DNA from: a virus
IMG/VR virus record: IMGVR_UViG_3300032304_000636
Location: 1-24,829 of that record
DNA: 24,829 nucleotides
Direction: 5' to 3' (one strand)
This document shows positions 5,740-11,904 of the stretch, one piece after another (within the stretch, counting starts at the first letter, position 1; each line of letters opens with the position of its first letter). The translations under genes and the position numbers were made by a program. The notes below the pieces were generated by a model. It saw only the letters and a program-made list of their open reading frames with translations. It searched no databases and was not told where the DNA came from.

Positions 5740-6165
5740 TTGATAGCCCAAATTTTGTTAGCCGCAGGTCTTGCAATAACACCAATCAATGACAAAGACA
5801 AATACGTCTACTCATCGCCCAATAACTATGCTGCGATAACTGTGGACGCAAATGCTAAGTGCCCACAATGGTGGCATCTAGCAAATTCAGTCGGTTGGTC
5901 AGCAAAGAATCTCAAAAAGCTGGACAAAATTATGTGGCGTGAATCCCGTTGCGACTTGTATCAGGTCAACCGTAAAGACCCTAATAGGGGCTCTTGGGGT
6001 CTGATGCAAGTGAACGGCTTCTGGATCGATTATCTCTCGTCTCGGGGCATCCTAGAGCGTCTGAAAGACCTTCAAGACCCATCAATCAACCTCAGGTCTG
6101 CCCTAGCCATCTACAACTATGCAGAAGCAAAACACGGCAACGGTTGGGGGCCTTGGGGCGAATAG
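5740..6165 (+). CDS. Lysozyme-like lytic transglycosylase, TTG start
   Basis: This 141-residue protein is a lysozyme-fold lytic transglycosylase of the SLT type, which cuts the glycan strands of peptidoglycan. Residues 1-16 are hydrophobic and resemble a short signal or anchor. The catalytic glutamate is most likely Glu68 in IMWRESRC (64-71). The GSWGLMQVN segment (about 82-90) matches the family GLMQ motif. The C-terminal AIYNYAEAKHGNGWGPW contains the usual tyrosine and tryptophan motif. TTG 5740 has AAGGAGAA upstream. Such enzymes act in lysis or in wall penetration by virions. Unusually, it is encoded on the early/replication strand and not beside the late M15 peptidase. Confidence 0.88.
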   Translation: MIAQILLAAGLAITPINDKDKYVYSSPNNYAAITVDANAKCPQWWHLANSVGWSAKNLKKLDKIMWRESRCDLYQVNRKDPNRGSWGLMQVNGFWIDYLSSRGILERLKDLQDPSINLRSALAIYNYAEAKHGNGWGPWGE

Positions 6166-6175
6166 TGTCGGGAGT

Positions 6176-6284
6176 GGTTCCCCGATAGGTCAGGGGGTTT
6201 GGTTATCTTTCCCTTTCAAAGCCAAACCTACCTGACCACCCATCCCCACCCATCCAGTTCCCATGTGATAGTTTGGGGGGAACC
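6176..6284 (+). ncRNA. Structured non-coding region with competing stems
   Basis: GGTCAGG-G-GGTTTGG (6188-6202) pairs with CCAAACC-TA-CCTGACC (6222-6237), giving a 14-bp stem with a small internal loop and a 19-base loop. Around it, GGTTCCCC (6176-6183) is complementary to GGGGAACC (6277-6284). The same GGGAAC (6278-6283) can pair instead with GTTCCC (6257-6262), so two folds compete. No reading frame here has a supported start, and the next gene begins at 6369. It may be a small RNA, a leader switch or an origin-associated structure. Confidence 0.5.
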
Positions 6285-6311
6285 AACGGAGGGGGGCACG
6301 GCAAACAGAAC

Positions 6312-6337
6312 GCTCGTCCCACCCATGGTGGGCGAGC
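6312..6337 (+). promoter_or_regulatory. Strong hairpin in leader of the replication operon
   Basis: GCTCG-T-CCCACC (6312-6323), loop CAT, GGTGGGCGAGC (6327-6337) form an 11-bp stem with one bulged T. It ends 31 bases before the start codon at 6369 and is followed by TTATTACTT, which is only loosely T-rich. It may be a terminator or attenuator that separates the transglycosylase unit from the replication operon, or a stabilising 5' leader element. Confidence 0.5.
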
Positions 6338-6368
6338 TTATTACTTCCACAAACAAACAAAGGAAAAC

Positions 6369-7220
6369 ATGAGAATAGACGGTAACCGTATCTACGTCCG
6401 TCAGTCTTGGCTCGGGGACGCTTTGATGTGTCCAGAACGTGCTCGGCTGTCTGCCTTACATCCAGAGACTCGTAAAGAAAACGATTCAGCAATGATGGGT
6501 ACTGCCTGTCATGCTGGCATTGAAGCAGTTCTTCGGGGAGAAATCGTCCCGTCAGATATTGCAGAGTATTCAGTTAATGCGTTTCGCAAAGCGGAAACGC
6601 AATTGCTTATTCAAGCCAAGAGAATCAACATCACTAATACTGATCCTGCTAAATGGAACAGCCATATCGCATCCATGGCGGATGCGTGGGTTCGTGACAT
6701 CATGCCTAACGTTCCAGAAGGTGGCGAAACAGAATTCAAATTCGAAGCCAAGGTTGGTGCGATCACTAACGAACTTTTCGAATACGAACTATGGTACGAA
6801 GGTACTATGGACTACTTCCATACCGCAGGTATCTGGGACTGGAAGACCGCTGCTCGCAAGTATTACGAAGCAGAAAAGCAAACACAAAATATTCAATCAT
6901 CTATTTATGCAGAGGCTGCATTTCAGATGGATCTAATTGATTATCCAGTTGACTTCAACTTCGGCGTTATGATTCGTAACGCTTCAAGTACCGGTCAGAT
7001 CGTACGTATCAAACGTCGATTCGAACACGGCCAGTGGATTATCAATCAGACAAAAGCCATTGTCACAGGTATACTGACAATGCAAAAGTACTTGCCATCA
7101 GAAAAATGGCTAGTCAATGACCAGCACTTCTTGTGTTCAGACAAGTGGTGTCCAGTATGGTCAATGTGCAAGGGCTCTTACCTTAAGGGCGAAACTACAA
7201 ATGCCGAGGAGGCACAATAA
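6369..7220 (+). CDS. Cas4/RecB-like Fe-S nuclease
   Basis: This 283-residue protein is a PD-(D/E)XK exonuclease of the RecB/Cas4 group. The start is ATG 6369 with CAAAGGAAAAC upstream; a longer frame from 6273 runs into the hairpin region and lacks a ribosome binding site. Catalytic motifs appear in order: GTACHAGIE with His48, EGTMDYF with Asp148, WDWK with Asp157 and Lys159, and QSSIY (176-180, the Q-x3-Y motif). Cys21 together with Cys256, Cys261 and Cys267 matches the one-plus-three cysteine arrangement that holds a [4Fe-4S] cluster in Cas4 and AddB. It heads the replication operon and probably trims DNA ends for recombination or packaging. No cas1 or CRISPR array is near. Confidence 0.88.
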   Translation: MRIDGNRIYVRQSWLGDALMCPERARLSALHPETRKENDSAMMGTACHAGIEAVLRGEIVPSDIAEYSVNAFRKAETQLLIQAKRINITNTDPAKWNSHIASMADAWVRDIMPNVPEGGETEFKFEAKVGAITNELFEYELWYEGTMDYFHTAGIWDWKTAARKYYEAEKQTQNIQSSIYAEAAFQMDLIDYPVDFNFGVMIRNASSTGQIVRIKRRFEHGQWIINQTKAIVTGILTMQKYLPSEKWLVNDQHFLCSDKWCPVWSMCKGSYLKGETTNAEEAQ

Positions 7221-7654
7221 TGGATAAGGACAGGGCAATTATCACCCAAGTCTGTGCAAAAATTGCAGCAGACCTAACTACACAAACAACGGATGTGGAC
7301 GCAAAACTCGGAGAGTTCGCAACCTTGTTCGCATCAATCACCGACATCATGATGGAAAGCATTTATGGTTCAGCAACGGCTGTCAAAGCAGCCGAACAAA
7401 ACACCAATGTTGTTCAGATGGTTAAAGAATCATTCAACGCTGAAGAAATCAGCACACCAAAAACAACTTCAGGTTCAGTAACTGTTGCTGGTAAACAGCA
7501 TGGCGATTTGCCAGACTGGCTTATCAAAGCTTGCAAGCGTGATGGTGTAAGCAAGGTGTATGACAACCGTGATGGTTTGGCTTCAAACCCAAAGCGCCCG
7601 CACTTCAAAGCAGTTGATGCTGAGAAGGCTTACTGGCCACCACGAGGTAAGTAA
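7220..7654 (+). CDS. Unknown protein in the replication operon
   Basis: This 144-residue protein starts in the stop codon of the nuclease (TAATG) and ends in the start codon of the helicase, so it is coupled to both. The first 100 residues look helical and acidic. The C-terminal 45 residues contain DNRDGLASNPKRPHFKA and end in AYWPPRGK. From memory, that tail resembles the end of a zinc-ribbon segment found in various phage proteins (…NPKAPxFKC…), but the cysteines are absent here. It may be a single-strand DNA-binding or annealing accessory protein, judging only by its neighbours. Confidence 0.6.
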   Translation: MDKDRAIITQVCAKIAADLTTQTTDVDAKLGEFATLFASITDIMMESIYGSATAVKAAEQNTNVVQMVKESFNAEEISTPKTTSGSVTVAGKQHGDLPDWLIKACKRDGVSKVYDNRDGLASNPKRPHFKAVDAEKAYWPPRGK

Positions 7655-8688
7655 TGAGACTTTCTGCTGATGAAATTTCAGCAGGTTGGGAGAACGTGGG
7701 GCGACTATCCGCAGTCGCTCCACTTCCCGAATATCGTATGTACACCCCGCTCGCTGAAGCGGCTGATTCTTTTGTCAGATGGGCACAGTCTCCTCAAGAT
7801 CGTGTTCATCTTGGTATCCCTAAAATAGATACAGAGTTACGTGGCATTGCGCCAGGTGAAATTGCAATGATGCTCGGGTTCGCACACGGCGGTAAGACGC
7901 TGTTGCTACTTCATGCTTTGCGTAATAACAGAGACAAGCATATTGCCATGTTCATTCCTGATGAACCTAGACAACTTGTGCTAACAAAGTTGACCTGCAT
8001 CCACCATAATATTGATGCAAGAGAACTTGAAGCACGTGTTGCCTCTGATGACATTCATGCAATCAATCTGTTACGACAAACAGCGGAAGAAGACTTTCCT
8101 AATCTCGCTGTGTTCGACCAACCTCTGACTAGTTCCGACATGGAACGTGCGTACGGAGAAGTATCGGATGTGTGGGGTCAAGCCCCAGACTTAGTTGTTG
8201 TTGACTACCTTGACCTTGTGGAAGCAGGTGAAACTGTTCCTGACAAAGCCACCTTTCTTAAAGGTTTCGGTCGTCGTCATGACATCCCAATGCTGGTCTT
8301 ACACCAGACATCTCGCACCGCAGGTGCGGATGGCAAGAAGTTAACCATGTCATCAGGTGCGTTCGGTGGTGAACAGCAAGCAACTTCTGTTATCGGTGTT
8401 CGTCGCCGTAAATATGAGATTGCTGCCGAAATCAATGAACTAATTATGAAACTAGATCGCTCACATTCCGAGCGTGCTCAAGACCGTTTGGACTTCCTAC
8501 GCCACGAAGCTCGTATTCACGAGCACACAGTTACTGTGTCGTTGCTCAAAAACAAGCGTCCTGCCGGTCAACTAGTCGATGACGTTGACTTCGAACTTGA
8601 CCCTGCTACTGGCAGACTTTCTGCTTTGGAACATGGAGCATTGCCTGACCAGTATCACACTCAGATGGGGTTGATCTTCAATGACTGA
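7654..8688 (+). CDS. DnaB-like replicative helicase
   Basis: This 344-residue RecA-fold ATPase resembles the motor domain of DnaB and T7 gp4 helicases. Walker A is GFAHGGKT (75-82), a possible catalytic Glu lies in IPDEP (101-105), Walker B is VVVDYLD (181-187), and LVLHQTSR (214-221) matches the conserved His/Gln sensor motif of the family. The usual DnaB N-terminal domain is missing; only about 50 residues precede the ATPase core. ATG 7654 overlaps the preceding stop codon, and the 3' end overlaps the primase gene by eight bases. Together the two genes would give a split version of the helicase-primase. Confidence 0.88.
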   Translation: MRLSADEISAGWENVGRLSAVAPLPEYRMYTPLAEAADSFVRWAQSPQDRVHLGIPKIDTELRGIAPGEIAMMLGFAHGGKTLLLLHALRNNRDKHIAMFIPDEPRQLVLTKLTCIHHNIDARELEARVASDDIHAINLLRQTAEEDFPNLAVFDQPLTSSDMERAYGEVSDVWGQAPDLVVVDYLDLVEAGETVPDKATFLKGFGRRHDIPMLVLHQTSRTAGADGKKLTMSSGAFGGEQQATSVIGVRRRKYEIAAEINELIMKLDRSHSERAQDRLDFLRHEARIHEHTVTVSLLKNKRPAGQLVDDVDFELDPATGRLSALEHGALPDQYHTQMGLIFND

Positions 8689-9571
8689 TGCAGTAGAAAT
8701 CTTTATGGACCTTTTCAAGGGTCGTTCAGATGCATACGGCACTTGGTCAGGTGGGTCTGTTCGTAGCGAAGTTAACTACAGTTCCTTTGCACGTCACCTA
8801 AACGGAGAAGAACTCATTGGTATTTACCCACTTACCAGTGAGTCCACCGTCAGGTGGGGTTGTTCTGACATCGATGTCGATGATCTAGATGCTGCCCGTA
8901 ATCTTCAGACAGCGTTCAAGATGAAAGATGTTGCTTCATACGTAGAGAAAACTGTCAAGGGTTATCACGTTTGGGTGTTCGCTGATGAATGGATTCCTGC
9001 TCCGGTTATGCGTAGGGCTTTTCTTTCAGCCCATCAGGTGATCGGGTTAGCCCCTAAAGAAGTTAATCCAAAGCAAGAAGAAGCCACTGGGCTTGGTAAC
9101 TATGTTCGCCTGCCATATCCAGATGGGTACGACCAGATGCCAGAAGTTCGCTACATGTTGTTTGATGCCCAAGATGTCCCAATGACATTGGCTCAGTTCC
9201 TAGCTAGTGCGCCATACAATCGCACGTCAATCAACCTGCTCAAGCCTTTGGCTGACTTGTATCGTCCGCCTCGCAGAGCTGTTGTTGAGCCAAACATCAA
9301 TGCCCCAATCAGAGAATCACTCAAGTTCATCAACGGTTATATTGCCAACATCTGGCGTAATGGCCCAATGAATAACGGTGACAGATCAAACACTTTGGTT
9401 CGGATGTGTCACTACATGCGTGAGTACGGCACCCCAATCAATCATGCCTACTGCATTCTTGTGGACGCAGACAAAAGATGGGGCAAGTTCCACGAGCGTC
9501 CTGACGCCGTGGTACATTTGACTAAAATAATCGAAGACGCTTACGGAAAAGAAATGACAGGTGACCAATGA
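8681..9571 (+). CDS. Archaeo-eukaryotic-type primase (AEP)
   Basis: This 296-residue protein is an archaeo-eukaryotic-type primase (PrimPol-like). The catalytic DxD is Asp63-Ile-Asp65 in CSDIDVDD. KGYHVWVF (93-100) supplies the family histidine, KEVNPKQ (126-132) and GNYVRLPY (139-146) match the last core motifs. A helical C-terminal part (about 210-296, with NGDRSNTLVRMCHYM) resembles the PriCT-type extension that links primase to helicase. It overlaps the helicase gene by eight bases and the RusA gene by four (ATGA). A DnaG-type primase is not present in this window, so this enzyme is the likely primer synthase. Confidence 0.87.
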   Translation: MTDAVEIFMDLFKGRSDAYGTWSGGSVRSEVNYSSFARHLNGEELIGIYPLTSESTVRWGCSDIDVDDLDAARNLQTAFKMKDVASYVEKTVKGYHVWVFADEWIPAPVMRRAFLSAHQVIGLAPKEVNPKQEEATGLGNYVRLPYPDGYDQMPEVRYMLFDAQDVPMTLAQFLASAPYNRTSINLLKPLADLYRPPRRAVVEPNINAPIRESLKFINGYIANIWRNGPMNNGDRSNTLVRMCHYMREYGTPINHAYCILVDADKRWGKFHERPDAVVHLTKIIEDAYGKEMTGDQ

Positions 9572-9930
9572 AAAAACTTCAGTTCCACCAATTCTTTGAT
9601 ATACGTCCACGTTCCAAGGGGCGTCCTCGTATGACCCGTTCGGGTAGGGCTTATACTCCAAAACTTACAGCAGAGTATGAGGCCGCAATCGGTTCTATGT
9701 ATAAAGGTCCAATGTTTGAAGAAGGACTGCTTAGCGTAAAACTTCGCTTCACTGCTCAAGGTACAGAGTTGCTTATTGAGCGTGTTGAAGAAAATCCTAA
9801 TGTCGAACAACCTAAAAGAAAACTTACTGGTGACATTGACAATTATGCAAAGTCTTTGCTTGATGGTCTGAATGGTATTGCGTACACAGACGACAAACAG
9901 ATTGTCATTCTCCATTTGGAGAAAGCATGA
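9568..9930 (+). CDS. rusA: RusA-family Holliday junction resolvase
   Basis: This 120-residue protein is a RusA-type endonuclease that resolves Holliday junctions. The N-terminal PRSKGRPRM (14-22) matches the DNA-binding basic motif, and GDIDNYAKSLLDGLNG (88-103) carries the catalytic acidic residues Asp89 and Asp91, a lysine (Lys95) and Asp99, followed by TDDKQI (107-112). The length equals the family norm of about 120 residues. ATG 9568 forms an ATGA overlap with the primase stop, and its own stop overlaps the next start. It probably clears branched DNA before packaging or during recombination. Confidence 0.93.
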   Translation: MKKLQFHQFFDIRPRSKGRPRMTRSGRAYTPKLTAEYEAAIGSMYKGPMFEEGLLSVKLRFTAQGTELLIERVEENPNVEQPKRKLTGDIDNYAKSLLDGLNGIAYTDDKQIVILHLEKA

Positions 9931-10349
9931 AACCAGCAACCAAAAAGTTCAGCCAAAAACAATATGTTCTAGATGATGATGCAAAGATTCAGTTAGTTAA
10001 CTGGCTGAACAACAATGGGTACATGGCATGGATTAATCCAGATAAGTTCGGCATTGATGTTCTGGCTAAAAAAAACAACGAAGACTATGCGTTTGAAGTT
10101 GAAGTAAAACACAACTGGAAGCAACCAGAGTTCCAGTATAAAGAAGTTCATTTCGCTGCAAGAAAGTTTAAGTTTCTTAAAGCTGCTGACAATGTTGTTT
10201 TCGTTATGTTCAACCATCAAAGAAACAAAATGTTGTTTGTTAATGCTAAACATTTCACCAAGGTTGTCAGCAAGAATACAAAGTACACTTCTAACGAAAC
10301 GTTCTTTGAAATCCCTATTGAGAATTGTGAAATAGTGGATTTTGCGTAA
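9927..10349 (+). CDS. Putative PD-(D/E)XK endonuclease
   Basis: This 140-residue protein has a probable PD-(D/E)XK nuclease core: Asp44 in KFGIDVLAKK, then Glu57, Glu59 and Lys61 in FEVEVKH (the ExK pattern). An alpha/beta order of an N-terminal helix (about 17-30), the core hairpin, then helices and strands (DNVVFVMFN, about 87-96) fits a small restriction-endonuclease-fold enzyme. The exact subfamily is not clear. ATG 9927 overlaps the RusA stop by four bases. The operon therefore has three nucleases. Host-DNA breakdown, junction processing and defence evasion are possible roles. Confidence 0.65.
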   Translation: MKPATKKFSQKQYVLDDDAKIQLVNWLNNNGYMAWINPDKFGIDVLAKKNNEDYAFEVEVKHNWKQPEFQYKEVHFAARKFKFLKAADNVVFVMFNHQRNKMLFVNAKHFTKVVSKNTKYTSNETFFEIPIENCEIVDFA

Positions 10350-10728
10350 CAGAGAAACGCACCTTAGTCCGTCTATCTCCGCTACTTTGCGTGGAGGACG
10401 AAGACCAGAGACGCCCATTGAGGCGTTGATGATGGCTAGCGCTAATGAGTATCCGCTCGAATCTGTTATTGAACTTCAGCCTTTGCGTGAGGCTATTGCT
10501 GAATGCATAGAAAAACTTTCGGATGAAGATCGTTTTATTATTGATGCAGTCAACTCTGAGGTTGTATCATTGCAAGAACTTGGTGACCGCCTAGGCGTAT
10601 CCAAACCGCATGCATGGAGATTGCGTAACGCCGCTTACGAACGTCTCAAAATTGTAATGCTTGAAAATACTATTATTCGTGAAAGATTAGGACTAGATGA
10701 AAACGAGACAGATCACAGTGGGTTTTGA
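10342..10728 (+). CDS. Sigma region 4-like HTH protein
   Basis: This protein of up to 128 residues has a C-terminal helix-turn-helix of sigma-70 region 4 type: LREAIAECIEKLSDEDRF (48-65) resembles the entry helices and VSLQELGDRLGVSKPHAWRLRNAAYERLK (75-103) the HTH. Regions 1-3 are absent. The start is uncertain. TTG 10342 overlaps the previous stop by eight bases but has no ribosome binding site; ATG 10426 or 10429 has TTGAGGCG upstream and would give about 100 residues. It could steer host RNA polymerase to phage promoters, act as an anti-sigma or DNA-binding switch, or bind replication DNA. Confidence 0.65.
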   Translation: MRNRETHLSPSISATLRGGRRPETPIEALMMASANEYPLESVIELQPLREAIAECIEKLSDEDRFIIDAVNSEVVSLQELGDRLGVSKPHAWRLRNAAYERLKIVMLENTIIRERLGLDENETDHSGF

Positions 10729-10873
10729 TGCTCAGGTCGACATTTATGAAGTTGCTGCTTTATTGGCAAAAACGTTTGGCAATACTACTGTGGGTCAGGG
10801 AGTACCGACAAACGGTATTCCGTCAGGGTACTTATTTGTTGAAAATAAGAGAAGGAAGAAAACAAATGTCTGA
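10697..10873 (+). CDS. Nested 58-residue protein
   Basis: This 58-codon frame begins at ATG 10697, 32 bases before the stop of the previous gene, and its stop (10871-10873) overlaps the next start at 10866. GGACTAG precedes the ATG at good spacing. It fills what would otherwise be a 137-base gap in a tightly packed operon. The product has a mixed N-terminal half (TVGFDAQVDIYEVAALLAKTF, 7-27) and a basic tail (KRRKK). I do not recognise it. Coupling on both sides is the reason to believe it. Confidence 0.6.
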   Translation: MKTRQITVGFDAQVDIYEVAALLAKTFGNTTVGQGVPTNGIPSGYLFVENKRRKKTNV

Positions 10874-11144
10874 GCAGGGAGACTGGATCTACGACATTGT
10901 TCCCGAAGATCAGGTCAACTCAATGAATTACAATGCGTCAAAGATTGAGCTCAATATGCAGGGTGGTGTGAGTATTGTCCTCAGTGCCAACAATGAATCA
11001 GCCATTGACTTGTGTCAACATTGGAAACGTTGCTTGCAAGGTGAGCCTAAGTCTTGGATAAAGATCAGTTCGTTCGTGTCAGGTATTGTCGCTACAATAG
11101 AAATGCATTTAGACGAAGAGGGGATTAATCCGTATGAGAGTTAA
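10866..11144 (+). CDS. Small protein of unknown function
   Basis: This 92-residue protein starts at ATG 10866 behind AGAAGGAAGAAAAC, a better start than the in-frame codon at 10725, which would run through the nested gene. The product has beta-type strands in its middle (IELNMQGGVSIVLSAN, about 27-42) and a helix with two cysteines (IDLCQHWKRC). The C-terminus is acidic. It is not recognised and has no membrane span. Its 3' end overlaps the next gene by 11 bases. Confidence 0.7.
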   Translation: MSEQGDWIYDIVPEDQVNSMNYNASKIELNMQGGVSIVLSANNESAIDLCQHWKRCLQGEPKSWIKISSFVSGIVATIEMHLDEEGINPYES

Positions 11145-11556
11145 ATCTGCTTGGCCACTAGTTGCCATTCATTGGCGTGATGCTTTCGATGGCGAAAACG
11201 GTTGGACTGACATCGAAAAGTATGAACCAGAAGACACTACAGTTGTGACTGTCGGGTGGCTTTGGGAAGATTGTCTAAATGGTTATCTAACTGTCGTCAA
11301 TAGTTATTTCCCTGACGAAGTTGCAGATCCAAAGACTGTTGGTATGCCTACTCACATCCCTGTCGGGATGGTCATTGACATCTTTATGGTTGAGCAACCT
11401 CTGGTATACCTGCCAGATTCTGACGAATCTGAGCAAAAGCCTTCCGCACCTTCTCCGGACTATCAGCCATATCCGGAGAAATTTCAAGATGCAACCAGTC
11501 GCCCGAAGGCGCCCCTGAAATCACGTGCTGCTTATAGGCGCTCCAAGCGTCCCTAG
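11134..11556 (+). CDS. Phage hypothetical; tail overlaps antisense lysin
   Basis: This 140-residue protein starts at ATG 11134, overlapping the preceding stop. Residues 1-87 look like a compact alpha/beta domain with WPLVAIHWRDAF at the start and IPVGMVIDIFMVE at the end, a style of small phage protein whose function is unknown. The remaining 53 residues are Pro/Ser/Lys-rich and low complexity. That tail lies opposite the M15 peptidase gene on the other strand (11384-11556) and may be shaped by it. It is the last gene of the rightward units and has no terminator before the convergent late genes. Confidence 0.65.
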   Translation: MRVKSAWPLVAIHWRDAFDGENGWTDIEKYEPEDTTVVTVGWLWEDCLNGYLTVVNSYFPDEVADPKTVGMPTHIPVGMVIDIFMVEQPLVYLPDSDESEQKPSAPSPDYQPYPEKFQDATSRPKAPLKSRAAYRRSKRP

Positions 11557-11896
11557 AACATTGCCAGCCACGTCCGTGTGGCTTGGGGAAGTAATCCAAT
11601 ATTGCTTCTAGTCCGATTAAGTCTGCGTTCTCTGTGAGAATCTTGCAGATTCGTACGGCTTCTCGTCTACCGTTCTTAACGCCTTTTGCGCCCACATGTC
11701 GGTAACTTAAATCGACCGCCCTACCTGTTGCATGCACGCTTAGCGATTCTTTGGAGCGCATGTTTCGTACACCAAAGTCGCCATTGTTCCACAACGCTCC
11801 GTTGCTAAGTTTTATTACTTCGTCAATAAATACTTTCATACCTGGGCACAAGCCTTTGGCTGCGCCATCTTTGTTTCCTGTGTATGGTCGTTTCAT
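11384..11896 (-). CDS. M15-family peptidase (endolysin-like)
   Basis: This 170-residue protein is a zinc peptidase of the M15 (D-Ala-D-Ala carboxypeptidase / L-Ala-D-Glu endopeptidase) type, which cuts peptidoglycan peptides. Zinc ligands are likely His55 and Asp62 in SVHATGRAVD (53-62) and His136 in DWLHLE (133-138). No cell-wall-binding domain follows, and no signal peptide is visible. The start at 11896 has TAGGAGAAAAA upstream, which overlaps the stop of the giant gene. It is the last gene of the leftward late operon, the position of a lysin or a virion-associated hydrolase. Its 3' third overlaps a + strand gene. Confidence 0.85.
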   Translation of the reverse strand: MKRPYTGNKDGAAKGLCPGMKVFIDEVIKLSNGALWNNGDFGVRNMRSKESLSVHATGRAVDLSYRHVGAKGVKNGRREAVRICKILTENADLIGLEAILDYFPKPHGRGWQCSRDAWSAYKQHVISGAPSGDWLHLEISPDMADSPEKVRKAFAQIRQNLAGIPEVAQP

Positions 11897-11904
11897 TTTT
11901 TCTC

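Noticed and set aside
6273-6368. Upstream extension of the nuclease gene
   Set aside because: The 32 extra residues cross the structured hairpin region and have Gly/His-rich, unlike sequence. ATG 6369 has a proper ribosome binding site.
6369-7220. Part of a CRISPR-Cas system because of the Cas4-like nuclease
   Set aside because: No cas1, cas2 or repeat-spacer array is in the window; Cas4-like nucleases are common in phage replication operons.
9541-9939. 132-residue - strand frame opposite RusA
   Set aside because: It is the antisense of a clear rusA gene and has no ribosome binding site or recognisable motif.
10725-10865. N-terminal extension of gene 10866-11144
   Set aside because: The added residues come from a frame overlapping the nested gene at 10697-10873, are basic and unlike the rest, and a good ribosome binding site marks ATG 10866.
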